The notes: generated by a model not told the origin, from the letters alone. 64,000 bases of DNA from Brachypodius melanocephalos (GCA_013398615.1 VZSR01000028.1:8807546-8871545); one strand, 5' to 3'; shown: positions 1 through 15,800, numbered from the stretch's first letter. Made by a program: numbers and translations.

Positions 1-734
1 GAGACTCATGAGACAAGACTGATTACTGATGTCCACCAAAGCTATGTGAGGAGGTCACTTTTGGTGTTGACTAAAGCAACTACAAAGGCATCTAAAAGGC
101 TTATATTTAAAACATAACCACCACCCTCCCCCTCACCCCCCAAAAACAAACGAAAAACCCCCAAAAATGAAACAAAAAACCCCAACAAACACACATAGAA
201 AAAAGCCCCCCAAAATCCCAAAAGAAAACCTTTAACCTAATCTTTTGCTCTCGATTTCAACTTTCTTAGTGTTCTGAATGTCACCTTGTTAGTTTTTGTC
301 ATTATTCTAAATTTGGCCAACTTAGATTTATAAAATGAAAAAGTAGCAGATGTTTGTTCTGTGGAATGGTGTTACAAGGCTGGTGGGATATGTGCTAGTC
401 TTTTACATTAGAGTCTTATTAAAAACAGTTCATAGGCACAGCACTGCTGACTCCTTAGTAACAAAAGTTTTCCTATCTGTCAGGTAATCTCTGACACTTA
501 AGTCTGGAAAGATTTATTTGGATGCTTTGCTTTCATGAGTGCAAACAGTTCTGGGAATCTGAATGAATAAATTAAGGTTGTACAGAGTCGTATGCCACCA
601 GAACAAGAATTTTGTTCAAAAGACACCCTGTTGTATTTTAAAAATGCTGAAAATCAGTGGAAATTATAAGGAAAAATGTTTTATGCTTGTTTCTAAAAGT
701 TTTTAAATGATAATTTACTGGTTTTCCTTTCTAG
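1..734 (+). other. NCKAP1 intron (5' end outside window)
   Basis: Intronic sequence upstream of the first exon seen here. It contains an A/C-rich low-complexity block at 115-230 and nothing else recognisable. Confidence 0.7.
115..230. repeat. A/C-rich low-complexity block
   Basis: About 115 bases almost wholly A and C on the + strand, built of irregular poly-A and poly-C runs with no fixed period. Similar blocks are at 6881-7013 and, as the G/T complement, at 40777-40897 and 63853-64000. Confidence 0.8.
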
Positions 735-877
735 ACTGTAAACTTTGATTTAACAAAGAACTACTTAGATTTGATTATAACCTACACAACTCTAATGATA
801 CTGCTGTCCCGAATTGAAGAAAGGAAAGCTATCATTGGATTGTATAACTATGCCCATGAAATGACACATGGAGCAAG
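735..877 (+). CDS. NCKAP1: NCKAP1 coding exon, residues 124-171
   Basis: First exon in the window, starting [10 protein letters not shown]. Acceptor is tttctag, donor is gtaaaa (weak at +5). It ends in phase 2, splitting a serine codon. 143 bases. The preceding exons are outside the window. Confidence 0.95.
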
Positions 878-3800
878 GTAAAAAATTTATTGTATAAAGG
901 ACGTGTATAATGTTAATGGTAGTAACAGCTACACCTCAGTGAATTGTTTGTTGTTGCTTTCAGTGACAGAGAATATCCACGCCTTGGCCAGATGATTGTG
1001 GATTATGAAAATCCTTTAAAGAAAATGATGGAGGAATTTGTACCTCACAGTAAAGTATGTAACTGCTTTTCACAGACATGCTGTAACCATGATTGGGAGA
1101 GACAGAGATAAAAAGTGAACATGCAAGAGTTTGTTTTGTCAAAGGCCATTTGGTATAAATTTTACATGAGATTTCTGCTTACACTGAATGTCTAGAGCTG
1201 GGGATTGATGCCTTATTAAAAAGCACAACCTGCAGAAATACAAGAATGATAAGACCCATTAGTAAGGTGCCATTTTATTCACTAAGGATTAGAAATTAAT
1301 TAAAAATCAATTGTGGATCATCTGAGAATATCTACTTCTGTGTTTTGTGTAGGCTTGTAGTTTGGAATTAGAGAGATTCACGATGTTTCTGTGAAGTTGG
1401 TTGTTTTGCAGGATTGCTGTCCTAGATAAATGTAGTTTTCTATTTTGTAACCTGAGGGGTTTTGCTTTGGATTGTCCTTAAACTGGGAATCCTGGAGATC
1501 ACCACTGCCTCTTTAACAGTAGCTCCTGTACTCAAAAACTGATACTCTGCTGAGTTGCCTTCACTGAGTTAAAAGAGCTCAATTCCTTTAGTCCTTTCTG
1601 TACAGATTTTTCTAAATGTCTGTTCTTACACAATTGGTTGGCTGCAGTTCCGTGACATTTCATCTAGGCTGTATTTTCATGTAAGAATATCTTTGAAAAG
1701 TTACAGAAGCCTCACCAAAGCCAGACTATATCCTGTTCTATCAGTTCTTGTGTGTTCACTAGATTTGCTATTCTGTCAAAGGAAACTAGATTTCTCTGAT
1801 CAGGACTGACCAACTATTATAAAAATGTTACTTTCTAGGTGCTTACAAATTAATTGCCTAACAATTACAACTTACTTTGGGATCTTTGTCAGTAGCTTAA
1901 GTTAAATGCTAAGTTATTACCAAAACTTTTTAAGATTTGGGTTTTTCTTTACCTGTTTTGAAGTTAGGTACTAACTGTGTTTTCCTTCTCTAGTTTTCTT
2001 GAGATTTTTCTTGGTTTTGTTAAATTTTTCAATACTGTCCCTAGAAGTTCAGAGTTCTCCAGCTACTTTCCTAAGTGCTCTGAAGTGAAATAGTTTTCCA
2101 TACTTCTAACTTGTCTGTAATCTTATTGTTGTTACACTTTCCCCTCCACAATTCCTGTCCTGTTAAGACTGACTTAGCTAAGGATCTTATTTATGAGTAA
2201 TCTTTTCTGGTGCACATTTTAGCAAAGATGCTTTACTTCTCATTATTATCTTAGTTTCTGCTCTTATATTTAATAGTGGATCCATTGTCAGTAGTCCTTT
2301 CCATTGAAGCATTTGCAAAGATGCCTTTCAGCCTGATTTTTTGCTCTTGTGCTTGTTCTGTGCTAGAAGTATAAATTGGGGTCAGGGATCTTTTCAGGTG
2401 CTCTACTACAGAAACATATTCTTGGGCTGCACACTGATGGAACTGCACACTTGAGTTGTCGTTCTGTAATCTCACTACTTTGCAGCAAACTGAACATTTG
2501 TTTAGTCCTTTACATTAGCTTTGGCAGGTGACTTTGGTTTACCTGAGTGACCTTCTCTGCTCTCCCACTGCTCACTTCTGGCTCCCTGAGGATTCATTAG
2601 GCACCATTAAGCACAAAAATCAGGGAAAAGACTTAGGATGCACTTGCCCAGATAAGCTCAATTTGCTACAAAGATATTCCTGCAGACCCTATCTGCTCTA
2701 AACAATTACAGTTTGCTACCAGAGGGAAAGACATACTAAAGGAAGTGACAAGTAAGGAAGTAACACAAAAACTGGGATGCATAAATAACTTCCAGTTGTA
2801 TGTGAGAGGGCTTTTGTGGCTTACTGTTTTTTTTTTTTTTACATGTCCTCTAATTCTGAACTCAGAACTTTGTAGCTCTAATTAAAAATAATAGAAATCA
2901 AACTCTCTTGCTTCTTTGCATCTTTCCTCTAGCCTGGAGTAGTCCTTTATATGTTAAATAACTACATGCAATGGGGTTTAACCTTAGGTTTGATTTCAAA
3001 ACTAGTTCACTAAAATGTTTTGATGACTGTTAGTAATAATGCTGAGGAAACAGCTCTACTGATGAAATAGTATTAACCATTCAAACTAATCATCAGTCTG
3101 TTTTCTAGTCCCTTTCAGATGCTCTGATTTCACTCCAGATGGTCTATCCTCGACGAAATCTCTCAGCTGACCAGTGGAGAAACGCACAACTGCTGAGCCT
3201 CATCAGTGCCCCCAGTACAATGCTTAATCCTGCACAGTCTGACACAGTATGATCTTTTAATTTACATTCTATGATAGAGCTAAGTAACTGTTCTCTGTAA
3301 AATAGTTGTCTGTTGGATTACTTCTATGTGACTTGTAATCAGAGAAGTAAATATGGTGATTAGCACAGGGGAAAGTTTTCTCTGATTAAGTGAAGTTTTT
3401 GTTACATTAACTCCTGCCTTCAGTTTCAGTAATTTGTTGACTAAAAGATGAAGGGAAACAGTGTTAACTTCTGCAGTCATAGAGGGGAGAAGTCCTCTCA
3501 GGTGTTTTTGAGCCAGGAGACTGGAAATCAAACTGATCCTTTCTTTAAAATTTGTGTTTGCACTAGCTGCTTCAATTGTGATATGAACAGTTATCTTTTG
3601 AAAAAAATTGAAGCTTTAACAGCTGTCATGATTAGTACCCATCAAAAGCTTTTAATTCTTAAATGTTGTTAAATACAATGTTTATTGAAAATAAATATTT
3701 GTCAAAATTTGTTCAAGGGGGTGGAGGATATGGAAGCTCACTTAATATTCTAACCCTGCAGTTTCTGAAGTGTTAGTGGTCAGCAGCCTTCTATGATTCA

Positions 3801-6800
3801 TTAACATTTAAGGCTTTGTTTGTCCCTTTTTGCTAAGAAGTACTTATAATTAGTGTGCTACAAATTACTGGTTTTTTAACAGATGCCGTGTGAATACCTG
3901 TCTCTGGATGCAATGGAAAAATGGATCATTTGTGAGTAAAATATTCTGAAATGGCTCAATGGTTGTATTAAATTTGGTTAACATTTAAAAGACTACTTGC
4001 TTCCTGTACTTTACAATAGCTGTTGTATTCAAATAATATTCTGGACAACTTGATTAAATTTAATTTGTACTAATACGCAGTGAAGGTAGAATTCAGCATG
4101 TGCTGGTGGAATAAAGTGTGTCATCAGCTTGTTCCAGACTTTGACTGTAAATGAGGGCTTCAGTAATTCTGATGAAAATAGTCAAACAGTATCAGCATAA
4201 AGTAATTAATTTTACAAAAATATTGCAGAAATTACCTCCATTAGAAGTGGGGAGGTGTTTCTAATATATTAGAAAACGTTGTCCATTAAGGAGTTTATTA
4301 ATGATCTATGCAAACTATTTAAGACAAAATACATAATCATCTCACTGTTCTCTTACTGTCTTTGTGCATCTGATTTGTGACACATCAATGTGAACTTTTG
4401 AAGTTGGATTTATTTTGTGCCATGGAATCCTAAATAGTGATGCCACAGCTTTAAATCTTTGGAAACTTGCACTTCAAAGCAGCTCTTGCTTGGCTCTGTT
4501 TCGAGACGAAGTGTTCCATATTCACAAAGCTGCAGAAGATTTGTTTGTAAACATAAGAGGGTAAGTTTTTGTTCTCCTTTCAGAATCTCTGTTAAAAACA
4601 CCATATTTCTTGAAGAACTGTTTCAAACATGTTACTTCTGCTTTACATAAGTTCTGCTTAAGTACACAAAGATTTTTGTTTGGTGTCTTGACTGTTTCTT
4701 TAATGCATAAGTTTTAAGGGCCTGATTTCATAACCACCACACCTTTTTTTATCTCAGCCTGGTGAATCAGTCTGTAAAATGGCAAGTCTCTAAAGTTAAT
4801 GATCTCACCCCCAAATCTTGATTTACTGAAGGAAAATGATGTTACAAATGTGGAATTTGCTTGAAAAATTGCATCTTGCTGCCACTGTTTCTGCAGTACA
4901 TTATATGAAAACTCAGAAACAAAGTTGAGACCTCTACCAGCAAACGCCAGGAGCACTTCAGTAGAAAGAATTTTTGGTTTAGGTATCCAGTTTTGGTATT
5001 TAGCTCTGCTCAGGAGCTGGTGTGCATTTTCTCCTGTATCCTGCTTGCTCTAGCAGTGTAGCTCCTCTCAAGTCCTACTCAGCTTCTCCTAAAATGTGCT
5101 ACTGCTTCTTACACCATATCTGATTGGTTTTCACTTGCAGCTACAACAAGCGTATTAATGACATCAGAGAGTGCAAAGAAGCTGCTGTTTCACATGCGTA
5201 AGTGTCTTAAAAAGCTTTTCTGACAGATTTTAGGATTGGTTTTCTTAAAATTACAAAGATTGTACAAACAGAATTTGTCAAATGCTGAATTAGTCATGCA
5301 TTTTCAAGTGGGGTCATTTACTGGTCGTTCTTTTAAATCTGGACTTGCTTAATGTCATTACCGATTTAACTTCCCAAGTTTTAGATTGTTTTTCAAATCA
5401 TCAGGATGGAAGCATTTAGTTTATGCATTAGTTACATTTTATCTGATTACAGAATCTGAATGGAGATTAAATAGAAATGTTTTAATATAGTCAAAGGCAC
5501 ATCACAGAGAGGGGGCAGAGAACTTAGGGTTTAAATTTATTGATGCTTCAAGAATATACAGTGTTGGTGATGAGAATGCCAAATTTTTGGACCACATTCA
5601 TCAAAATTCTGAATTTTTGAAGCTGGTATAATATAATCTGCCTATGCTTGGTCTTAAATGCTTTTGAGAATCAGGTATTCTGTGGCTGGCATAATGGATA
5701 AATGCATGTTCTTTTGATGCAGCGGTTCCATGCATAGAGAGAGACGCAAGTTTTTACGTTCTGCACTCAAAGAACTGGCCACTGTCTTGTCTGATCAGCC
5801 AGGCCTGTTGGGCCCCAAGGTAATGACAGCTTTTATGCTTTGCATTTGTGCAAAACCCAGTGTGTTTCTCAGTGGTAAATCCAATATTTCTTTTCTTTGT
5901 GGGGGGGAAAAAACTCCTCACTTCACTCTGAGAAAACCTACTTGGTTTTTTAAATCCTTGGGTTTTAGAGACAAGTTGCCTCTTGAGTGCACAGACTATT
6001 CCGCTGTTGTGTAAATTGCTAAGCTTGTGAATAATTTTTTGTTTTTTCAGGCACTTTTTGTATTTATGGCATTATCCTTTGCTCGTGATGAAATCATTTG
6101 GCTTCTTCGTCATGCAGATAATATGCCAAAGAAGAGTGCAGATGATTTCATAGATAAGTACGTTCATTTTTAATGCAATACCTTCAATACTAGAATTTTA
6201 CAGATGAAATTAATTTGAAGGCAGTGGCATCTCAGAAAAGTTTGGCTACATGGAGTAGCTGGGAATGTTCAGAAAGTTTTTACTTGGAGGTATTAATTGT
6301 CGCATCAAAACAGAAAACTAAAAATAATACTGTCCTAGAAATTGGAGCATATCAGTGAAAATTAATTTATAAAATAAAAATATTTTATGTGAGTTTTGGG
6401 TTTTTAACTTTGAACTTGCCTTTGGGTTTTTAACTTTTGGAAGGCAAAAATAAAGCTTTTTTCATGTGTCTTCCTTGATTTTGCATTGATCAAATCAATG
6501 GAGGAGGCAAGAAAACTTTCAAAAAGCTTTATTTGTTGATTTGTAGAATGCCTCTTGTAGCAAAACTATCTTTTGAATCAGCTAAGCTTTATTTATGTAA
6601 TACAGCATTATTGTCACCATAAACAGATAGTAACAATGAGAAATACGATTACAAGATCTTAAAAGTGTGGATAGGCAGGAGACTTCTCAAGGTTATTGGA
6701 CACAAGATTGAACTGAAAGACTGCAGGAATTCAAACCAGTAACAATCACAAGGCCATTTACAGAGCTGGAGTGGGAAAATCTTGGATTCTCTCCACTGGA

Positions 6801-9800
6801 TATAGGTGCTAAGGAAATACAGAGGTTCCAGAGCCTCTCTGAAACAACCCGTGCAAGTATTTAACCATCCTCATGGCTTGGGAAAAAAAACAAAAACAAA
6901 AACACACCAAAAAACAAAACAAAAAAAAACCCACAAAAAACCAAACCAAACAAACAAACAAAAAAACCCAACCAAAAAAAAAAAAACCCACAACCACCCC
7001 AACAAAACAGAAAAGCAGTCATTAAACTTCTATTTTTCAAGTTTAACCACTTTTTGAGAAAAACATTTTTTCAAATTGAGCTGTACAGAAGGACTTCTTA
7101 TTCAGAAAAAGAACTGAATAATTATACAAACCTTTGGGGATTACTATGGTGGTATCCTGCTAAGTTATGTCCTGTTGAGTAGATTTGACCTTGCAGAGAA
7201 AATTATCTATGTAAGCTCCTTTTACAACATTAAAAGATGTTCTCATACAGAAATTAGCTATTGATAATTGTTTTAAAAGCAAGGTATAGGAGGAAATCCC
7301 CTTGAGAAGCATCCCACTGATAAAAATTAACATTTTGAGTGATGTTTGTAAGCTTTTCCTTGTCTTTTTGTCTAGGCACATAGCTGAGCTAATATTCTAC
7401 ATGGAAGAGCTCAGGGCACACGTAAGAAAATATGGACCAGTGATGCAGAGATACTATGTCCAGTATCTCTCTGGCTTTGATGCAGTGGTCTTAAATGAGC
7501 TCGTGCAGGTATGGCAGCATCATGGTTCTGGGTTGTCAAATGCAAATTTTAACACTTTTGGGCTTTTTGTCCAATTGACATCATAAAACGCATCCCAGTT
7601 TGTGGATTTTGATGATCTTTATGAAGTAAAGTTAACTTACTCTTTAGTTCTGGGGTTTAGAGTTGTACTTATGGTTTCTATATGGAATCACAGAATATCC
7701 CAAGTTGGAAGGGATCCACAGGGCTCATCAAAGGCTCACCTGCCCAGTACACCCCAACACTCCCACCCTGTGCCTGGAAGTGTTGTCCAAACACTCCTTG
7801 GGCTCTGGCAGCCTTGGAGTTGTCACCCAAGCCTTCAGGATCCTGCTCAGTGTCCAGCAACCCTCTGATGGAGGAACTTTTTCCTAATACCCAACCTAAA
7901 ACTCCCGTGACACAGCTTCATACCATTATGAGTGGTATGAATTGATACACTCCAGTATTCATATATGAATATTCTGAAGCACTGTTATGTTTAGAGGCAG
8001 TGAAACAGGTACTGTCACTGAAGGAGGGTAGAAACCTTTTCTTATTTAGCCCAACCAAGAAATGATAAACTTTCTGAAGTGCTTTGGTTTTGTTCCCTGG
8101 TGACCCCACTAGATGGAGCCCAAACTGAAACAAGGGGGGGGAAAAAAAAAGCTTGAATTTTAGTTGTAATTAATTCATAATAGCTGTCAAGCACCAGATT
8201 AGACAAATGATTGGGTGGTAATTTGGATTTTTTCAGCCTTTAGGTTTCAATGTCAGTTATTGCTGGAATTATGAGAAATTTCTGCATTGCATTACTTAAC
8301 CTAAGTGTGGTCCTATTAGTGGCTAAAATGAAAAAGATTCATGTTGCATTTTGTAAAATTTGAATGTTTAGTAAAATAAATTTGAAATTTTAATTTAAAA
8401 AAATTGACAGATGGGGTTTTTTGGAGGTAAAGTGATGCTGAGGTGGGCTCCATTATATCCTGCCATAGCCAGGTTTTCTTTGCAGACAGGACAGAAAATG
8501 TAGCATAGCTACATTTATTGACAGATTTTCCTGTTTCGAGATGATGTTGTTCTGTAAGCAACCTTTTCTAAGTATTTATCATCAACCAATGAATTAAAAA
8601 GTGAAAGCTATTAAATAGCACTTTTTGAAATATTCCATCAAGTTATCACATGTAGGTTTTTGAACATTTCAGAGTATAGCTGATAAATGGGGAATGGATA
8701 TTGACATAGTTTCATAAACCAAGTTTAAAGTAATAATAATAGCAACATTTATTATAGAATCTTTCAGTGTGCCCAGAGGATGAATCGATCATCATGTCCT
8801 CTTTTGTAAACACAATGACTTCACTAAGTGTGAAACAAGGTAAGTTTAAATGATCTTGGAAAATTGGTAACAGACTGGCAGATTCCTTTGAAAAGTTTCA
8901 TCACTTTTGTTTCATGTAATCAGTAGAAGAGATAAAAACTGCATTTGTTCCCTTGTTTCTCTTTCATTTCTGTATCTGCTTCTTGTGGTGTGTCTCTTTT
9001 CCAAAGAATGCTATTGGGTAGTAATATTGCCTTTTAATATAGAAAAGATATTACACATATTTTCATCTAGGTATTTTAATTCCTTTTACTACAACTGTAC
9101 TGGATCAAATTTCTTGGGTAAAACCATGAGGTTCATTACCTAGATAATTATTTTCTACTTTGGAGTTTTTAGAAGATCTGATATAATAGATTGGAATTTG
9201 TTATTGTTTTCTAAGGGTTTTCTGTTCTATATTTTTCCCTGATGCAGTTGAAGATGGAGAGGTATTTGACTTCAGAGGAATGAGATTAGATTGGTTTAGA
9301 TTGCAGGTAAGAATTGGTAAATATGCATGACGTTTCACTAACTTAAAACCAAAGTATTTCATAGATTACTAGTGTTCTAGATTACTCTCACACTGCAAGT
9401 GGGTGACAGGCTATCTAAAAATAACCTACTCCTAAAATCAAACAAATACTTTAACAGATAGTTTGCTATGTTTTGATATAACTTCATCTGCTTTGGATAC
9501 TTTTTGCAAATCATCCCTTGGGGTGTTTGTAACAGTTCAGAAATAGAATGTGTTGAGGCTGAGCTGTTTGGTGGGTGTGTGGAGTGTGATTCAGTGTGCC
9601 TGCACTGCTAAGGGAGAGCTTGCAGGTTTGTGTTTTGCCAGTACATTTGTTCTGCAGTTCGTCTGGGAATTAGCGCCATATTCAGCGGGTGTTTAGAGAC
9701 TTCACTGAAAGGCAGTTTGCTGTTTTTGAGCTCTAGTGGAAAGAGAAGAATCCCTGCATGATCTTTAAACAGTATTTCACATTGGTACGGAGCAGTAGCA

Positions 9801-12800
9801 ATGGAATTTGCACAAAAGCAGCTGCAGATATAACATACAAATTGTTTTGTCTTTGCAGGCCTACACCAGCGTTTCTAAAGCTTCGCTTGGTCTTGCAGAC
9901 CATAGAGAACTAGGAAAAATGATGAACACAATCATTTTCCACACAAAAATGGTAGATTCTTTGGTGGAGATGTTGGTTGAAACCTCAGATCTTTCTATCT
10001 TTTGGTATGCTACTAACCTGACTGTACAAGTTTTTTATTATTTATGGTTTGGTTTGTTCTTGCAAGTATAATTTTTAAATAGTGCACTTTGTAGGAAGAT
10101 AGGCTAATGGAAAAATCGACTGGAATTTCTGGTTTCTTGCAGAATTAGTTTGAAAAAGGTATTTATGAACATCTGTCAGAGATATTCTCCAAGCAGTCAT
10201 ATAATTGATCAGGAATAATTTGCAGATTTTTCCTTAATGCTTTTTGGCAAAAAGTGCAAGTTTTTACAGCCCCTACATGGCAAACATCAGAATAAAAGTA
10301 TGATAATAATAATAACAATGTAAAATAGATGTGCAAATAAAATGCATATAAAGTAAATGCGGAAAACAAACAAAAAGGATGAAAGCATGGGGCAGTTTTT
10401 GGTATACAAAATGTGTTTATGATCACATTTGGTTTGTGTGAAGTAAGCTTTATTTGCAGCAAAAATTTATATATTGCTTTTAAATGTCTGATTAATAACC
10501 AATTAATTCTGTTCAGTTTTTATAGTCGTGCTTTTGAGAAGATGTTTCAGCAGTGTTTGGAGCTTCCCTCTCAATCAAGATACTCAATTGCATTCCCACT
10601 GCTTTGTACTCACTTTATGAGCTGCACCCATGAACTATGCCCTGAAGAGGTAATTTAAAAATTAGAGTTGTTTTCATCTCTTATTCAACATAGAGTGAAC
10701 TAGAGCTGAACCGTGCAAGAAGGTGTTTGTTATGGCAATTTAATATTTGAGGGAGGAGAGTGCTAAAAATGTAAAAATGGAGATAAAACAAGTAGATATC
10801 TTATTTCATGACTCTTCATGCATAAATCTCTAAATCCTTTTCTGAAGTGAGAAAGCATTTTGATATTTGCTTTAAAGAGGGATTAACTAGGGTAGAAAAA
10901 TTTTATTTATACTTAATAAATCCTATATGCCTGTTAAAACTTAGAAGCAACAGTTTTCTTGTTAAATGGTGTATAAATTCATAGTTGGGAGAAGGAAGTA
11001 GGAAGTTGGGGGTTCTGTATGGCTTTCTTCAGTAAGGAAAAATAATAGGTGATACACAGTGTAATGCAAGCATTTGCTTTGGTCAGAACTGGGTAATGGA
11101 AACCTCATTGGTTAGAGTTAGAATTTAAAAAATATGGTGTTGCTCGAAGAAATGGACTCTTTGTTAACGGAAGCAATTTGAATCTGAGGAAATTCTTTCT
11201 ATTTTTGTTGCAATGGCATAAATCCTTTAGTACATTTCCTGTATATTCATTGACTTTGGAATTAGTCTGGGAGTTAACTTGGCCATTTTTATCTAGTGCT
11301 CATGAAAATGTTGTTTTCATTCCTAACAGTGCTCATCTGAAACAATTAGTTGAATAAGATTTATTGTAATATACACAATATGAGGTTTTCTTATTTAACC
11401 ATAAAGTTCTTTTCTGCTAAACTTCATTACAATGGACATTTATATAGATATTTTCCTTGTATGCTTTGCTTTAAATAGCTGCCAATGCTATTTATACTAG
11501 ACAAGCACTAAAAAGTTTCCAGGAAAGCTTAACCCTTCAGGACAAGAGACATATTTGAGAACAATTCTGGTAACAGTAAGGAATCAGTAGCCAAAGTCCA
11601 CTGGACACTAGTTACTGTGCATCCAGCTGCAGCAAGCACATTTTGCTACAGCCAGCAGAACTTGAAATTCAATATCTGAATTGTATGCCTTGGTAACTAT
11701 TATCATTTTGGAAAAATAATCTTTGCTGTGCTGTGTACAGTGTGTCATAGTGTGGCTCATAGAAAGTTAACATCAGGGGTGAAAGGAGGATTTCAGCAGG
11801 ACAGAGACTGTGCTTGTGCAGATCCAGTGACCAAGGAACAGAATCCAGAAATTAATGCAGCAGGGCTGTATTATTCACTTTTTCAGTGATGTGAAGGACA
11901 CTGCCTCCTCTATACCTTGAGTTGGATGCTCCTTTCCCTCTAGACTTAGTATTGGCTTGTATTAATGAAGAGGACATTCACAGAGAGCTTGGAATATTGG
12001 ACACATTAAAGTAGATTTGGTCCAAAAATAAATGTGAAAACCTACTTCTTCAAAATTTTTTTTTGCCTCTTTTCACAAAAAATATTTTTAATGGTGACTT
12101 TGAAAATTTCATGGTTCAGATCACTTCCAAAAAGAAAAAAAAACTAGCCTGGAGTCAAGATTATTGAGGACTAATGAATTTATTATTTCCCATATACTAG
12201 TTATGTGATTAGTGAACTGTTTTTTACAGTACTGTAGGACTGATGGGAAACTGAAAATCTTGCTTTCTTTTCTCCCTTCTTAACAGCGACATCATATTGG
12301 AGATCGAAGTCTTTCCTTGTGTAACATGTTCTTGGATGAAATGGCTAAGCAGGCTCGAAATCTTATCACAGACATTTGCACAGAACAATGTACACTCAGT
12401 GATCAGGTGAGTATGGTTGTGTCTATTTTAATTCTCCTTTGAGATTTTCTCCAACTTTCTGGATATTTTCTGTTCACTTTTTTTCTCTTGTGTTTTGAGT
12501 AAACTTTCTGTTTATAAAACTGAAGGTGATTTGAGCAAGATTTTTTAATACTAGAATTGTGTCGAAGGAAGAAGTGTTATTTGTGTGATGAAGTGTGCTA
12601 ACAAATCAGATTTTAATTTGGAGGGGCTATTTCTTTTTGGTTACTAGTTGTTGCCAAAACATTGTGCCAAAACCATCAGTCAAGCAGTGAACAAGAAGTC
12701 AAAAAAACAGACTGGAAAGAAAGGAGAACCTGAAAGGGAGAAACCAGGAGTAGAAAGCATGAGGAAAAACAGATTGGTTGTGACAAAGTAAGCTGCTTCT

Positions 12801-15800
12801 TCTGTTCTTTTCACCTTGAATCCCAAATCAAAATGTGTTTTACGTATTAAATGTTTCTTGCTTAATTTGTGTGAATAAATTGAATTGCTTCTAAGTTTGA
12901 CAGCTTTGCGATTTGTGAGCTTATGATGCTCTGTGGCTTGTATAGAGACTGAATTTTGTTACATAGGTTATGAGAATGTTTATCACTTGAATTTATCCCT
13001 TTGGCTGTTTCCTTTCCTGAGCAGAAAGAAGCCCTGTGCTGTAGCTAGGCTTCCTGAATAATCATATTAACTGTGGGCGTGTGAGTCCAAGGAGTGGGTG
13101 GAATCTTTGATTCTATTTTGCTTTAGCACTCCTCAGTACAGGCTGAACAGGAATTTCTTGCTGCTGTAAAGCTGATGGCTGACATGGAGTTGTGACTCCA
13201 GTGCCTGAACCAGGTGGGGAAGGCTTCCTTGTTAATGCCTTTAGAAACACTCAGAGCACCAGTAAATCAATAGCAAAACCAAAAAGCCCACCTGGAATAG
13301 GTAAGACGAAAGGTTAATAAATACAGTTTGGGGTGTGAGAGATGATAGGGTAAGAATGGCTATAAGGTAGGTGTAAGGAGAGAGCAGGATGGCAGAGTGA
13401 GAAAAGTATGAAGAGGAAGAAAGCTAAAAAAAGGAAAGTGTGTAATTGGCAGTGCCTAAATTCACACGCTGCTGAAAGGGGGGAAGTGATTTTGCTACAG
13501 TTGCAGCAACCAAACAGCAGACAACTGTAAAGATTAGAGAAGTTGATGGAAAAGAACTTTAAGATTTGTTCTCCCAATATTTTTAGGTTTTTATTACTGC
13601 CTGCTAGGAAACATAATTTGTATTGTTTAGTTCAGTTTGGGAAAAATCACTTAAATATCTATTCTTTTTTTGGGGGGGAGGTGTGGGTAAAAAACCCCAT
13701 GTATCTATCTATCTATATATAAAAAAATAAATCTCACATCACTGTATGCAATGCAGATCAGTATGCAGTTGTAGGATGTGTTCTTGGCCAAAATACTGGT
13801 TTTTAAATATGCTAGGAAAGTGTCTCAAAGCAGAACATGATAATGCAGACTTAGACCTGTACCTGCATTTGAGGCATTATCCATTCAATATGTCCTTTCC
13901 ATGATAATATGCACTTATGTGACATTAAATGTTTTTCTTAATTTCTTGTCTATTCTTAAAGCCTGGACAAACTGCATACGGCACTTTCTGAGCTCTGCTT
14001 CTCAATCAATTATGTACCAAACATGGTGGTTTGGGAACACACGTTTACCCCAAGAGAATATTTGACATCTCACCTGGAAATCCGCTTTACCAAGTAAGAA
14101 ATATTTTAGAGTTAGAAGCATTGATACACAAGATAAGCCTTTGCTAGTTTATGTTGGAAATATTGTGTACTTACAACATTAAACTAGATTTTAAAGGTGG
14201 ATTGTGAAGATCCTGAGTAGAATCCCAACTAAATGATTATTATGTGCAGACATACACAATAGTCAATTCTTGTCGTGAAATCAGTATAATCTATTTAACA
14301 GCCAGATCCTGCATTCCCAGTCCTGGAGAGGATTTTGTATTAAACCATCCTACTATATTATACCAAAGATTGCTGGTTCTATATTTCAAGCAGGATATTA
14401 ATCAGTTTAATCAACAAGACACAATATTAGGTCACTGGAGCATTCCATCAGTAAGATAAGGTGGCATAAAAATGAAGAAAACTTCATGACATTTTAAGAA
14501 GTCAGCTCTTCAGATTTAGGAATTTAGACCAGTGTTGGTCACTTGTGCTTATTATTTTAATTTGGGGGAGGTCAGCTTGTGGATTGGGGCTGAAGCAACA
14601 GGCACATTACTTTCAAAGACTGCTTTCCTTTTTCTTGCTTCGTGAAAGAAATGAAATTTGTTAGCTGAGCAGAATTGATATTCAATTTATAATTATTTTT
14701 CGGACCTTCAAGTGGCCTTTTCTTCAGATGCTTGCAGTGTTCCTTAAAAGACGATGTTAGTGTCTCACTGTTTGGGTTTGTTAAGATTTGTTTTAAGCTC
14801 CTCTGTGTCACATGTGATTGGGTTGGAGCTTAATATGATGCCACTTAATCTTGTTATTGTATCAATTTTGAATTTATTTTAAAATAAGAGACTGCCTCAG
14901 AAGCAAACTAATGAAAGGACTTATTTACATGTATCCAAGCAACAACAAAAAAGTTAAAGAATGTGATGTTTTACTCCAGAATAACTCATCTCATTTACCT
15001 GTGATGAAGATCGTGATCCACCGATTTCTGGGGGATTTTTTGCTGTTTCTGAAAAATAAAAAATATTACTTAAAAGCTTAACTCTCAAAGTCTGAAACCA
15101 TTATAAACTTTAAAATAAACACTGCAACAAGTAAGACTGTTTACTAAGACTGTTTTCAGGATCTCATGGTACAGTTAGTTTGAGGACCTGGTTCCAGTGA
15201 CATACTGGGTAAGGTCCATGTATGTTAAAATGGAATATACAGTCCATCCTACAGTTCTGCTGTAGATGAAAGCTAGTCTATGAGCATCTGTTATTAGAAA
15301 CCTGGTTTCATTTATAGTGAGAATTTGAACAAATTAAAGTATGTCCTGCAATTTTTTGGCTCCTTGATTAAAGACAGAAATCACTATGTTAGCTAAAGGG
15401 ACATATATTTTTCATAATAGTTTCTGTTTATTTACTTTGTGTATATATTTGATATATTTTTCAATTCATACTATACTGTAGCTGCATGGGTTTTTAAAAA
15501 GATATTTCAAACTAGAAGCTTTGGTCACATAATTTTTTGTGTTAATATGCTTTGAACTTCAATACATGATTGCTCTTGCATTTCCCAGAAGTTCTGCATT
15601 TTAAAAGACTTCAACATTAATTTATTTGCCGAAGTAGTTGTTACATAAGCCTTGTACAGTGTGGCTTGCCCATATATACGTGGGGGAAAAAAACTTTATT
15701 TAAAAAGTGCTTGGTGAGTATTTTTAGCCTCATGAAATTTTTACTGGAACCACAGATACAGTTGTCTTTGGAATCCAAAATGGTTTTTAGAAGTGTTGGT

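Noticed and set aside
4714..4956. 80-codon antisense frame in an NCKAP1 intron
   Set aside because: Considered as a possible relic, but there is no recognisable domain, poly-A tail or flanking repeat.
6806..7057. Lysine/threonine-rich frame at the A/C block
   Set aside because: Direct translation of low-complexity DNA.
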